Shown: positions 6,474 to 15,311, numbered from the stretch's first letter. The stretch is 36,410 nucleotides of DNA from Oscillatoriales cyanobacterium Centralia_MAG_596 (GCA_021323955.1 JAJPKC010000104.1:1-36410), one strand, 5' to 3'. Translations and numbers: made by a program. The notes: generated by a model from the sequence alone, not told the origin.

Positions 6474-9407
6474 ATGACGTTAATCATGCCTTCTTTTAGT
6501 TCGCCACAGCATGAACTGGCAGCACTCCGTCAGGAGATTGTATTCTTGCAGCAACAGGTTGACCAAGCGAGACTTGCAGAGCGACGATCGCACGCAAACG
6601 CGCAATGTTATCGAAAAATTTTAGATGCGCTTCCCAATGCCGTTTTTCTGCAAGCAGCAGACTCCCAAGTTCTCTACGGCAACAAGGCATTTCACGATCG
6701 CGATGCTGGATCGGATAACAGCCTATTCGGTGACAACGAGACAATTCAGTGGCTTGAAACCATTGCCTTTTCTAACGGAGAAGATGATCACCCTACGACT
6801 GCCACCGTTGGAGCAGTCATCTCTCTGCCCGAATCATGCCCTACCGCTGCAGCCACCAGAGCGCAGGAAGCGTTCTTAGACAGTGTTTATCATGGCACTG
6901 AGCACTTGATCTGTCTTATCAACGTGCTGGGCGATGACAATTTTCAGTTCGTTGGTTGGAATGATGCAACCGAGCGAGCAACGGGCATTGCCAATGCAGC
7001 AATCGTGGGCAAGACTCCAGAAGACGTTTTTGGCTCTGATGAAGGGGCAAGCGTGCGCCAAAACTACCGCCAGTGCGTGCAGACCGCCGCCGCCATTCAC
7101 TATGAGGAATGTCTGACGTTCAACGGGCAAAAAAGCTGGTGGCTAACCACGTTAAATCCCTTAAAAGATGAATCAGGCAACGTTTACCGCTTAATCGGCA
7201 CAACGTTTGATATCACAAGTCTTAAGCAAACTGAGGAAATTCTACGTCAGAGTGAGAGCAAGAATCGAGCCTTGATCAGTGCGCTTCCTGACCTGATTAT
7301 GCGGATGACGGGCGACGGCATTTATTTAGACTTCTTTGCAGCGTCAGTCTTTAAACCCCACGGTAGCCCTGCCCTGATCGGTAAAGACCTCAGTAGTAAT
7401 TTCCCTGGCGAACTGGCAAGTTTGCGCTTGCAGCACATTCGGCAAGCATTAAAAACTGGCACTATTCAAATCTATGAGCAACAGATTTTAATCGAGGGTG
7501 AGATCCGGACAGAGGAAGTGCGGATTGTGGTTTGTGGCGAAGATGAGACTCTGGTGATTGTCAGAGATGTGACCGACCGCAAGCGCATTGAAGAAGAGCT
7601 GCGCCAAACCAACGAAGAACTGGAACGACGCGTTGAGGAACGTACTCTGCTGCTCCAACAAACCGTTGCGAACCTGGAACAGGAAATGTGCGATCGCCGT
7701 GCCGCTGAAATTGCTTTACAACAGAGCGAGCAGCGCTTCCGAGATGTGAGCGAAGCGGCTGGGGAATACATCTGGGAATTGGATGTCTACGGGATCTATA
7801 CCTTTGTGACAGAGAGGGTAAAAGCTGTGAAAGGCTTTGAGGCTTCGGAACTGCTTGGGCACAGTCCCTTTGAGTTCATGCCGCTTGAAGACATCGAAGT
7901 TGTAGAAGCGATTTTACAAGAGGCATCGGCACGCAAAGGCAGTTTTCAGCTTCAGCATCGCAACATTACGGCTTCAGGCGAGATTGTTTGGGAGGAGGTC
8001 AACGGGGTTCCCCTGCTCAATGACCAGGGTGACATTGTGGGGTTTCGGGGTGCTGGGTTGAGTATCACCGATCGCAAACGAGCGGAGACACAGCTCCAGG
8101 AATCTCGCCAGCTCTTGAAACTTGTGATCGATACCATTCCACAAGCCATTTTCTGGAAGGATCGCCAGTCTATTTTTCTTGGCTGCAACCAACGCTTTGC
8201 GATCCTCTCTGGCTATCACTCGCCCAAAGAGGTCATTGGCAAAACCGATTATGAACTGCTGTTGGAACCAGAAGCCGCCGCCTTTTACCAGGAGTGCGAT
8301 CGACGGGTCATGGCATCCAATACAGCCGAATTAGGCATCCTTGAAGCGAAGCAAACGTCAGACGCAGAGCAAACCTGGACAGAAGTCAATAGGGTGCCGC
8401 TGCATGATACTCAGGGTCATGTCATCGGCATTCTGGGTACTTTCCAAGACATTACCGAACGCAAACAGGCTGAATTAAAGCTGCAAAGCCTCAATACAGC
8501 ACTGGAACAGCGCACCACTCAGCTCACTGATGCCCTCGCCCAACTCAAGCAATCCCAGCAGCAACTGATTCAAACTGAAAAAATGTCCTCGTTAGGACAG
8601 CTGGTGGCTGGGGTCGCGCATGAAATCAATAATCCTGTCAACTTCATCCACGGCAACCTCTCCCACGCTCATGACTACACCCAGGATTTACTGCACTTGA
8701 TCGACCTCTACCAGCAGCATTATCCCAACCCAACCCAGGTGATTGCTGATGAAATTGAGGCGATCGACCTGGAGTTTTTGACCGCGGATTTGACCAAGCT
8801 GTTGCAGTCCATGCGGATGGGAACTGACCGCATCCGCGAGATCGTGCTCTCCCTGCGCAACTTCTCCCGACTGGATGAAGCGGAAGTCAAGGATGTCGAT
8901 ATTCATGACGGTATTAACAGTACGCTGACCATCTTGCACAACCGTCTCAAAGCAGGGGCTGAACGTCCCGAAATCCAGGTGGTGAAAGACTACGGGCAGC
9001 TACCGCTGGTGGAATGTTACCCCGGTCAACTCAATCAGGCCTTTATGAACATTCTGGCAAATGCCATTGATGCGCTGGAAGAAGCCAATGCCAAACGGAC
9101 GTATCAGGAGAACAAGGAGAACCCCAGTCAAATTACCATTCAGACCTCCCTGCTCGACTCAAAGTGGATCAAAATTGTCATTTCTGATAATGGTGTTGGG
9201 ATGCCTGAATCAGTGCGCAAGCGCATTTTCGATCCCTTTTTCACGACGAAAACTGTTGGTAAAGGGACGGGGATGGGGATGTCGATTAGCTACCAGATTG
9301 TGACTGAAAAACATGGGGGGACGTTCGATTGTTTCTCCAGCCCTGGTGAAGGTACAGAATTTATCATGCAAATCCCGATTCAACAGCAAATTCATACTGC
9401 TGTCTAA
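6474..9407 (+). CDS. multi-PAS sensor histidine kinase
   Basis: About 977 residues from ATG 6474; the frame also allows TTG 6444 and ATG 6486, and no ribosome-binding site decides between them. Four to five PAS folds precede the kinase, at roughly residues 35-95 (weak), 125-255, 258-375, 425-545 and 550-675. Their ends carry PAC-type motifs such as GTTFDITSLKQ, VRDVTDRKR, GLSITDRKR and GTFQDITERKQ. A coiled coil of Glu/Arg repeats lies near 378-425. The kinase core has the phosphoacceptor His (~716) in GVAHEINNPVNF, the N-box NILANAIDALEEA, the G-box SDNGVGMP and the F/G2 boxes DPFFTTK...GKGTGMGMSIS. No membrane helix is visible, so it should be a cytosolic sensor. It has no receiver and no adjacent regulator, so its partner is unknown. 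Confidence 0.92.
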   Translation: MTLIMPSFSSPQHELAALRQEIVFLQQQVDQARLAERRSHANAQCYRKILDALPNAVFLQAADSQVLYGNKAFHDRDAGSDNSLFGDNETIQWLETIAFSNGEDDHPTTATVGAVISLPESCPTAAATRAQEAFLDSVYHGTEHLICLINVLGDDNFQFVGWNDATERATGIANAAIVGKTPEDVFGSDEGASVRQNYRQCVQTAAAIHYEECLTFNGQKSWWLTTLNPLKDESGNVYRLIGTTFDITSLKQTEEILRQSESKNRALISALPDLIMRMTGDGIYLDFFAASVFKPHGSPALIGKDLSSNFPGELASLRLQHIRQALKTGTIQIYEQQILIEGEIRTEEVRIVVCGEDETLVIVRDVTDRKRIEEELRQTNEELERRVEERTLLLQQTVANLEQEMCDRRAAEIALQQSEQRFRDVSEAAGEYIWELDVYGIYTFVTERVKAVKGFEASELLGHSPFEFMPLEDIEVVEAILQEASARKGSFQLQHRNITASGEIVWEEVNGVPLLNDQGDIVGFRGAGLSITDRKRAETQLQESRQLLKLVIDTIPQAIFWKDRQSIFLGCNQRFAILSGYHSPKEVIGKTDYELLLEPEAAAFYQECDRRVMASNTAELGILEAKQTSDAEQTWTEVNRVPLHDTQGHVIGILGTFQDITERKQAELKLQSLNTALEQRTTQLTDALAQLKQSQQQLIQTEKMSSLGQLVAGVAHEINNPVNFIHGNLSHAHDYTQDLLHLIDLYQQHYPNPTQVIADEIEAIDLEFLTADLTKLLQSMRMGTDRIREIVLSLRNFSRLDEAEVKDVDIHDGINSTLTILHNRLKAGAERPEIQVVKDYGQLPLVECYPGQLNQAFMNILANAIDALEEANAKRTYQENKENPSQITIQTSLLDSKWIKIVISDNGVGMPESVRKRIFDPFFTTKTVGKGTGMGMSISYQIVTEKHGGTFDCFSSPGEGTEFIMQIPIQQQIHTAV

Positions 9408-9503
9408 GCGGGTGATGCTTCAGGGAGCTGGTGCCGTCTGCTCCTTTTTGGAGCCTTCATAGAACCCCTTTGGCTCAATCAAGCTCAGGCGCATCTTCTT
9501 AAC

Positions 9504-10733
9504 TTAAGCAGGCCCAATCGCCTCGATCGCGGCTTCTAATGCAATCGCCACATGTGTCCAGTGAGTGCCACCCTGACAGAAGACGGTGTAGGGTTCGCGT
9601 AAGGGCCCGTCAGCGGAGAATTCGGAGGTGCTGCCGTCGATAAAGGTGCCGCCTGCCATCACGAGCTGGCTTTCGTAACCGGGCATGGCGGCGGGTACAG
9701 GGTCGAGGTAGGAGCCGATCGGCGAATGTTGTTGAATCGCCCGACAGAAAGCGATGAGCTTTTCGGGGGTGCCAAGCTGAACGGCCTGAATCACATCGCG
9801 TCGAGGGGCTTGCGGGAGAGGGTTGACGGGATAGCCTAACTGGTCAAAGGTATAAGCGGTCAGGTGATTGCCTTTCATCGCTTCGCCCACCATCTGCGGC
9901 GCGAGAAATAAGCCCTGAAACAGCAATCGGTTCTGATCAAAGGTCGCGCCACCGGAACTGCCGATCCCAGGAGCCGTCAGACGGCAGGTTGCGGCTTCAA
10001 CCAGATCAGCACGTCCAGCTACATAGCCACCTGCGGTGACGATCGTGCCGCCTGGATTCTTGATCAATGAACCAGCCATTAGATCTGCTCCCACTGCGGT
10101 CGGTTCTCGATCGGCGACAAACTCGCCATAACAATTATCGACAAAGCACACTGTGTCAGGATTTTGCCGCTTGACAATCGCCACAATTTTTTCGATATCG
10201 GCGATCGCCAAGCTAGACCGCCAGGAATAGCCACAGGAGCGTTGAATCAGAACCATGCGGGTGTCTGGCTTAACGGCAGATTCCAAAGCCTGCCAGTCGA
10301 TCGTGCCCAGTTCGGTCAAAGCCAACTCCCGATAGCGAATGCCAAACTCTGCCAGGGAACCCTGCTGATGGCCCCGCACACCAATGACTTCTTCTAGCGT
10401 GTCGTAGGGGGCACCGGCCACGGCGAGTAGTTCATCACCGGGCCGGAGGATACCATAGAGGGCACAGGCGATCGCGTGCGTTCCCGAGACAAACTGTACC
10501 CGCACCGCCGCTGCTTCCGCACCCACAATTTGGGCAAAAACCTGGTCAAGCACCTGTCTTCCCAAATCATCATGCCCGTAGCCTGAGACGCTGCTAAAGT
10601 GATGCGGTCCCACGCGATGCTCACGAAAAGCAGCCAGCACTCGCTGCAAATTTTCCTTGACCTGCGCGTCAATACCAGAAAAAATCAAAAATAGTGCCTG
10701 CTCTGCTCCTCCTAACGGATGAAAGCTGCTCAT
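9504..10733 (-). CDS. PLP-dependent methionine gamma-lyase/aluminum-resistance family protein
   Basis: The 409-residue protein is a fold-type I PLP enzyme of the group annotated as aluminum-resistance protein or cystathionine beta-lyase family (YnbB-like). Visible features are FSSVSGYGHDDLGRQ, the cofactor-side FVSGTHAIACALYG, the acidic loop VCFVDNCYGEF and the likely Schiff-base lysine in GSLIKNPGGTI. The length fits the family. The true substrate in cyanobacteria is not known to me, and the name reflects homology only. The ATG at 10733 has GAGG a few bases upstream. It is transcribed divergently from desC with about 145 bases between the starts. Confidence 0.88.
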   Translation of the reverse strand: MSSFHPLGGAEQALFLIFSGIDAQVKENLQRVLAAFREHRVGPHHFSSVSGYGHDDLGRQVLDQVFAQIVGAEAAAVRVQFVSGTHAIACALYGILRPGDELLAVAGAPYDTLEEVIGVRGHQQGSLAEFGIRYRELALTELGTIDWQALESAVKPDTRMVLIQRSCGYSWRSSLAIADIEKIVAIVKRQNPDTVCFVDNCYGEFVADREPTAVGADLMAGSLIKNPGGTIVTAGGYVAGRADLVEAATCRLTAPGIGSSGGATFDQNRLLFQGLFLAPQMVGEAMKGNHLTAYTFDQLGYPVNPLPQAPRRDVIQAVQLGTPEKLIAFCRAIQQHSPIGSYLDPVPAAMPGYESQLVMAGGTFIDGSTSEFSADGPLREPYTVFCQGGTHWTHVAIALEAAIEAIGPA

Positions 10734-10879
10734 TAGTGCCTCATTTTTTTCTAGAATACGCTAGGTGCGTTCTGAGCATCGCCGTGATTACCAGCCTCAG
10801 GTTGCATTCACTCTTCTACTAGATGAGTGAAACTGAATTGTCGCGCAGATTGGCACCATATCCACATAGAGATGAATGA

Positions 10880-11698
10880 ATGACTGTTGCAACTTCTAAC
10901 AAATTAAAATTTGACTTCCCCGTGATCCTGTTCATGGCGATCGTTCACGGCGGCGCACTCTTGGCTCTCCTGCCAGCAAACTTTAGCTGGTCAGCAGTCG
11001 GTGTTGCGCTCCTTTTACATTGGGTCACAGGCGGACTGGGAATCACGCTAGGATTTCATCGCCTCTTGACTCATCGCAGTTTTCAGGCACCGAAGTGGTT
11101 AGAGTATTTCCTCGCATTTTGCGGCACATTAGCGTGTGAGGGTGGCGTGATTGACTGGGTCGGAATGCATCGACTGCACCATCTACACTCTGATCAAACG
11201 GCTGATCCACATGACTCAAATCGTGGGTTTTGGTGGAGCCACATGGGTTGGATGCTACGCGAAATTCCGGCACGCGATCAAATCGCTCGATTTACCAGGG
11301 ATCTTTATGATGATCCAGTTTATCAATTCTTAAATACGTTTTTTATTCCACTGCAAATCCTCCTTGCGGCGGGGCTTTACCTGCTTGGTGGCTGGCCCTT
11401 TGTCGTGTGGGGCGTTTTTGTGCGTCTGGTGGCTGTATTCCACTGTACCTGGCTGGTTAACAGTGCCACACATCAATTTGGCTACCGTACGTACGAATCG
11501 GGCGATCGCTCCACTAACTGTTGGTGGGTCGCACTGCTTACTTACGGCGAAGGTTGGCACAACAATCATCATGCCTTTCAACATTCGGCCCGTCACGGGT
11601 TGCAGTGGTGGGAGCTTGATATCACCTGGATGACAATTCAGCTACTTCAAACACTGGGGTTAGCGAAAAAGGTGAAATTAGCCGAGAAAGACGGCTAA
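10880..11698 (+). CDS. desC: acyl-lipid delta-9 desaturase (DesC type)
   Basis: The 272-residue membrane enzyme puts the first double bond into fatty acyl chains, using ferredoxin in cyanobacteria. The three histidine clusters of the di-iron site are in place: HRLLTH (60-65), HRLHH (97-101) and HNNHH (227-231). They are separated by hydrophobic helices near residues 14-32, 38-58, 75-88, 150-170 and 172-192. Spacing and length (about 270-320 in the family) fit delta-9 DesC rather than the longer DesA or DesB. The start ATG 10880 overlaps a run of ATGA repeats, with a GAGATGA stretch just upstream. The gene faces proA, with a hairpin between the two. Confidence 0.9.
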   Translation: MTVATSNKLKFDFPVILFMAIVHGGALLALLPANFSWSAVGVALLLHWVTGGLGITLGFHRLLTHRSFQAPKWLEYFLAFCGTLACEGGVIDWVGMHRLHHLHSDQTADPHDSNRGFWWSHMGWMLREIPARDQIARFTRDLYDDPVYQFLNTFFIPLQILLAAGLYLLGGWPFVVWGVFVRLVAVFHCTWLVNSATHQFGYRTYESGDRSTNCWWVALLTYGEGWHNNHHAFQHSARHGLQWWELDITWMTIQLLQTLGLAKKVKLAEKDG

Positions 11699-11802
11699 TT
11701 GATGAAGGCTGAAGGGAGAGGGATCAGACATTTGACATTAGTTTGATGCATCCTTCCTCCTTCCCCTGCCACTTCTGCCGAAGATCGCTGATGGGTTAAG
11801 GT

Positions 11803-11850
11803 GCAATTTTCTACGTCAGGATGTGATACGCCATGTCCTGACGAAATTGC
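11803..11850. terminator. hairpin between convergent desC and proA
   Basis: GCAATTT (11803-11809) pairs with AAATTGC (11844-11850), and CGTCAGGA (11814-11821) pairs with TCCTGACG (11836-11843), with a four-base bulge and a 14-base loop. It lies about 105 bases after desC and just beyond the proA repeat array, a position that suits a shared terminator. There is no clean U-tract on either strand, so the terminator role is inferred. Confidence 0.5.
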
Positions 11851-11864
11851 TTAATTCGCGATCC

Positions 11865-11936
11865 TTAGAATTGTCCTGTGCCTTGCACTTAGAATTGTCC
11901 TGTGCCCTGCACTTAGAATTGTCCTGTGCCCTGCAC
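11865..11936. repeat. 24-bp tandem triplication covering the proA stop codon
   Basis: Three head-to-tail copies begin at 11865, 11889 and 11913. Read on the plus strand, each starts TTAGAATTGTCCTGTGCC and ends GCAC; the copy at 11865 differs from the other two by one base. The copy at 11913 encodes the last residues and stop of ProA (VQGTGQF then TAA), and the other two lie beyond the stop. The unit is eight codons long, so copy number cannot shift frame, and every copy carries its own stop. Confidence 0.95.
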
Positions 11937-13178
11937 AATGTGCTTAACGGTCGTTAATGTCTCCAGGCTGATCAAGCCGCGGCGGTGTCCTTTCTGGTTC
12001 GACATGCCCAAAAAGATCGAGTCACCCCGTTTCGGATTGCGCGAAAAGCGGGGAGAGGCATTGATGTACGTTGAAGCGCTGTTCACACCGAGCGCAAACT
12101 GACGACTCTCCTGGTAGGACTCTGTCACCAGACAATCAGCATGACCACTGCTATAGAGATTAATCCAGGAAATCGCGGCATCCAGACTGTCAACGACTTT
12201 GAAGGCAACGATTTTGGCCAGGTATGCTTGCCGCCATTCCGCTTCTTCCACAAGCTGAACATCGGGAAATTCGGCAACTAACTCAGCGTCACCCCTGACT
12301 TCAAACCCTTTTTCTCTCAAGCTGTTCCAAAGAACGTTCAGTGATGACGGGTTTTGGTTACGGTGAATCAACACCTTTTCGATCGCATTGACCGGATCAG
12401 GCTCACTTTGATGACTGTCAAAAATCATCCAGCGAACCGCATCCAGGCTCCCCGAAGGAGACCAGTAGAGGTAGCAGTTGCCCATCGCTGACTTCAGCAC
12501 GGGGGCTGTAGACTGCCGCACAATTTGCTGTACCAGGCTCGGACGACCATAGGGAATGATCAGGTTAATGTACTGATCCTGCACGATCAAATCGCGTACA
12601 GAAGCGCCCTGGTCGGACGGCAGAGACTGGAAGCATCCATCGGGTAGACCGAGGCGCTCAAGCGCGCCATACAGCGTTTTGGCAATCACCTGGTTAGAGT
12701 TACTGGCTTCGCTGCCACCCTTGAGGATCAGGCTATTGCCCGTCTTGATACAGAGTCCCGCCGCGATCGCGGCCAGCTCAGGAAACGCTTCGTAGATCAG
12801 CACAATCACGCCTAGCGGCATTAACTGTGAATAGGTCTGACAGTGGTCTATCTGGTAGGTTGCGTTCATGACCCGTCCGATCGGATCGGGCAGTTCGCTC
12901 AATCGTTGCAATATTTGAACAGCCGCCTGAATTCGCTCGGGTGTGAGTTTCAGCCATTCTAAGATTAAGTCGGGCACCGCCATCTCGCGACTGGCTTCAA
13001 GATCCAGCGTGTTGGCATCCAAAATTTCGTCTTGATGGTGTTTGAGCGCTTGTGCCATCGCTTGCACCGCCTGACTGCGCAGGGCACCTTTAGTGATTGC
13101 CATGTCCACAGAGGCGCGATGGGCCCGATGAACAGCCGCAATCGGATCAGACGATAGGCTAGGAAAGTCAGTTGTCAT
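11913..13178 (-). CDS. proA: glutamate-5-semialdehyde dehydrogenase (gamma-glutamyl phosphate reductase), divergent form
   Basis: The 421-residue protein belongs to the ProA branch of the aldehyde dehydrogenase superfamily, which reduces gamma-glutamyl phosphate with NADPH in proline synthesis. It shows PLGVIVLIYEAFPELAAIAA, then KTGNSLILKGGSEASNSN, then LIIPYGRPSLVQQIV and a nucleophile-position Cys 235 (SAMGNCYLYW). The C-terminal segment is unusual: where classical ProA has a GLGAEVAVSTQK-like stretch, this one reads GDSIFLGMSNQKGHRRG. That suggests the second, divergent ProA-like paralogue found in many cyanobacteria, so the activity is less certain than the fold. Its ATG lies four bases after the stop of the upstream membrane protein, so the two are co-transcribed. 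The 3' end lies in a tandem repeat. Confidence 0.85.
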   Translation of the reverse strand: MTTDFPSLSSDPIAAVHRAHRASVDMAITKGALRSQAVQAMAQALKHHQDEILDANTLDLEASREMAVPDLILEWLKLTPERIQAAVQILQRLSELPDPIGRVMNATYQIDHCQTYSQLMPLGVIVLIYEAFPELAAIAAGLCIKTGNSLILKGGSEASNSNQVIAKTLYGALERLGLPDGCFQSLPSDQGASVRDLIVQDQYINLIIPYGRPSLVQQIVRQSTAPVLKSAMGNCYLYWSPSGSLDAVRWMIFDSHQSEPDPVNAIEKVLIHRNQNPSSLNVLWNSLREKGFEVRGDAELVAEFPDVQLVEEAEWRQAYLAKIVAFKVVDSLDAAISWINLYSSGHADCLVTESYQESRQFALGVNSASTYINASPRFSRNPKRGDSIFLGMSNQKGHRRGLISLETLTTVKHIVQGTGQF

Positions 13179-13182
13179 TGAG

Positions 13183-13590
13183 CTAACGCCTGTATGCCAG
13201 CAAAACCATCAATGCCGGAAGCAGCGCTAACAATAGCAGCACGATCGCCCAAAAAAGTAAGCCGGAGCCAGTGGGTGAGTTCAACGCCAGCAACAGCCCA
13301 ATCACCAGCATCATCAAAATGACGCCCAGCGCGATCGACAAGTAGCTGGGCCCCAATCCAGCCGTAGAACCGTGCCATTGATGCCCATTCCAGCGCCATG
13401 TACGCTTGTAACGGTAACTGGTGGAGAGTTCCTCCAAAACGTAACCACCCTCTTCAACCACGAAGATCTGCTGGCAGCGGTTACAGCCAAACGCTTCAGT
13501 GAGCGCAATCTGAGTTAGCTGTCCTCGCCGCCGACAGGGACAGGGATAGTCTTGAGTAAGGTCAATCTTCTGGGATTTTTGAGGTTGCAC
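13183..13590 (-). CDS. small zinc-ribbon-like membrane protein in operon with proA
   Basis: This 135-residue protein has cysteines in CPC and, about 16 residues later, CNRC, a zinc-ribbon-like arrangement in the first 40 residues. A Tyr/Trp/Arg-rich middle (YRYKRTWRWNGHQWHG) follows, and then two membrane helices (about 82-104 and 108-132). The stop precedes the ATG of proA by four bases, so the genes form a tight operon. I know no function for it. The pairing suggests a conserved cyanobacterial neighbour, but the sequence alone does not tie it to proline metabolism. Confidence 0.75.
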   Translation of the reverse strand: MQPQKSQKIDLTQDYPCPCRRRGQLTQIALTEAFGCNRCQQIFVVEEGGYVLEELSTSYRYKRTWRWNGHQWHGSTAGLGPSYLSIALGVILMMLVIGLLLALNSPTGSGLLFWAIVLLLLALLPALMVLLAYRR

Positions 13591-14256
13591 AGGCGGCAGT
13601 AAAAAGCTTCTGGCAAAGGGTTACGCTGATATCCAGACTAGATATAGTGCCGATTTCTTAAGTTCTGCTGGTAGCCACCAATTAGGCACCTGTATTCAGG
13701 TCATCTCCCGTAGTCAGGTCATCTCATTATTACCGAGCGATACGATGGTCATCTGGCGCTTAATCCAAATATTATCATTCTCACTTCAATCTTGAATCCA
13801 CTTTAGCAACACATCGCCGAGATTGACTGGTCGGGCAGGGCCACATTAAGACTGTAGCCCGTTGACTGCCCAATCGACCATCACACCAGCGCTACCGCCT
13901 ATTTGGGAGCCATGCCTGGATACGAGGCTTACTTGCTGTGACTCGGCACTGGCGGGCGACCGTTTCGGTTTACTCTAGGACATTAGGTTGAACGGGCGCT
14001 TGAGGAGCATTGACCCTTGGCTGCTTAGACTATGTACACACGGTTCGCACTCGGATAGCGCTCAATCCGTTACCGCATGATTCCGTTTATGGCGTGATTG
14101 CTAGAAAAACGATGATTGGGGTAGACTCACCCTCCTCAATGTTCCTGACAATCAAGCGAAGCTGAGGCGTGAAATGACGCCTCATGACAATCCAACTGCT
14201 CCACCGTGTAGCTTGCCAGCATTAACCGTGAGGGTTCAGAATGCTGGGGCCAATCC
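13591..14256. other. 666-base intergenic region, no gene recognised
   Basis: All six frames are cut by frequent stops and I recognise no protein or standard RNA here. It contains a direct repeat GTCAGGTCATCTC (near 13697 and 13715) and a perfect hairpin TGAGGCGT-gaaatg-ACGCCTCA at 14163-14184. It should hold the promoter of the zinc-ribbon/proA operon, which reads leftward from its left edge. A structured non-coding RNA is possible but unproven. Confidence 0.4.
14216..14247 (-). terminator. hairpin downstream of the secreted hypothetical gene
   Basis: CCAGCATT (14216-14223) pairs with AATGCTGG (14240-14247), and the inner AACC (14224-14227) pairs with GGTT (14233-14236). The stem lies ten bases beyond the stop of the minus-strand gene at 14257. 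No U-run follows on the minus strand, so it may be a weak or Rho-independent-like terminator or a 3' stabiliser. Confidence 0.5.
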
Positions 14257-14595
14257 TTAAAACGCCTTCTTCAAAGCCTCACGAATTTCGCGGACTTCAG
14301 ATGTATCTGACCCGGTCACCATAATCACGACCTGCGTCTTGCCACCCGATGGAAAGCAGGTAATGGCAGCGGCGGCGTTATCTGTATGACCGTAAACATC
14401 GCTGTTGCCGACCTCAATGCCCTGGAGACCCTGCTGTCTCATGGCTGACTCAGCTTGACTGTAGCACTCGCGCACACTAGAGCTAATCGATTCCCGCCAC
14501 CAAAACAATGCGGGGTAGTCTGCTAGTGCGGGGAGGGACAGGAGGATAGAGCCAAATCCAATCAGTGCAGCAACGCCAGTTTTAGCCGTTTTCAT
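14257..14595 (-). CDS. hypothetical secreted protein, 112 aa
   Basis: The front is a clear Sec signal peptide: a basic start (MKTAKTG), a hydrophobic core (VAALIGFGSILLSLPA) and a cleavage site after ALA near residue 25. The mature part is about 87 residues with two cysteines (RECYSQAE and ITCFPSGG) that could form a disulfide, plus alternating helix/strand character (TQVVIMVTGSD, then VREIREALKKAF). It should be periplasmic or thylakoid-lumenal. I recognise no named family. A hairpin follows the stop. Confidence 0.78.
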   Translation of the reverse strand: MKTAKTGVAALIGFGSILLSLPALADYPALFWWRESISSSVRECYSQAESAMRQQGLQGIEVGNSDVYGHTDNAAAAITCFPSGGKTQVVIMVTGSDTSEVREIREALKKAF

Positions 14596-14819
14596 AGACC
14601 TTAAATATGATTAGAGAAAGGTACTGATGAAAACATTCTGCCCTTAACAACATTGAAGATCGGTGAAATGCTGCACTTCTTAATCAGGCCGTTAACTTAG
14701 CGCAATTGAGTATGAGTTTGCAGTGAATGTTCGCACCATGAAGCGGAATCTACCAATTGCAGGTGTGTGGGTTGGTGACGATCGCCAACAAGTGGAGTAC
14801 GGGATCTGTCCTGCCAACC

Positions 14820-15014
14820 TCAGTTGGTCGAGTCATGATAGATGCTGACGCGGATCTCCTTACCTTCCTTGGCAAGTTTCTCCTCCATCTCGCGGACAAC
14901 TTCCCGAACTGACTTGGTCTTGATACCCAGCGCCTCAGCGGCACGGCGCTTATGACTGAGCGTATTTTCGCGCACAAGTCCGGCGCGTAGCCACATCCAA
15001 AAGTCTCGCAACAT
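14820..15014 (-). CDS. hypothetical small basic/acidic helical protein, 64 aa
   Basis: ATG 15014 is preceded by TAGGAAAT at a good distance for a ribosome-binding site, which supports this frame over the overlapping 75-codon frame in another register. The protein starts with an amphipathic Trp-rich helix (FWMWLRAGL). It continues with a charged region (KRRAAEALGIKTKSVREVVR) that could fold as a helix-turn-helix-like or winged segment, and ends in a short strand. No family is recognised. It is probably cytosolic. Confidence 0.55.
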   Translation of the reverse strand: MLRDFWMWLRAGLVRENTLSHKRRAAEALGIKTKSVREVVREMEEKLAKEGKEIRVSIYHDSTN

Positions 15015-15069
15015 CGGATTTCCTAGCTTATCTCAAAGAATTTAAAGACTCAGCGATCACCGCAGATGC

Positions 15070-15103
15070 GTTTGCAAAACGATTCTGTTTGCAAAACGAT
15101 TCC
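15070..15103. repeat. 17-bp tandem duplication
   Basis: GTTTGCAAAACGATTCT (15070-15086) is repeated as GTTTGCAAAACGATTCC (15087-15103), 56 bases upstream of the 64-codon gene on the minus strand. It could be a simple duplication or a pair of binding sites. Confidence 0.85.
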
Positions 15104-15239
15104 AAAGTAGCGGCTGCATGTGAAGTCGTTGTGTCAATCCTGTGACGATCGCGCCTGAAGCGTCAGAATGACTCTTGGGCAAGCGAAACGCTGCCCTGTC
15201 TCAGGCGCAGAACAAAACCTCTTGACTGTAAGACCTGGA

Positions 15240-15311
15240 AGCGGGTAACGCGATTCGAACGCGCGACATTCACCTTGGCAAGGTGACGCTCTACCACTGA
15301 GCTATACCCGC
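15240..15311 (-). tRNA. tRNA-Gly (anticodon GCC)
   Basis: The minus strand reads GCGGGTATAGCTCAGTGGTA at its 5' end, followed by an anticodon stem-loop with CTTGCCAAG (anticodon GCC), then GTTCGAATC in the T-loop and TACCCGC closing the seven-base acceptor stem, with discriminator U at 15240. The D-loop and T-loop consensus bases are intact and the variable loop is short. The following bases are TCCA rather than CCA directly after the discriminator, so the CCA end is probably added after transcription. No intron is seen. Confidence 0.97.

Noticed and set aside
14750-14977. 75-codon minus-strand frame overlapping the 64-codon gene
   Set aside because: The overlapping frame starting at 15014 has a better ribosome-binding site and a more protein-like composition.
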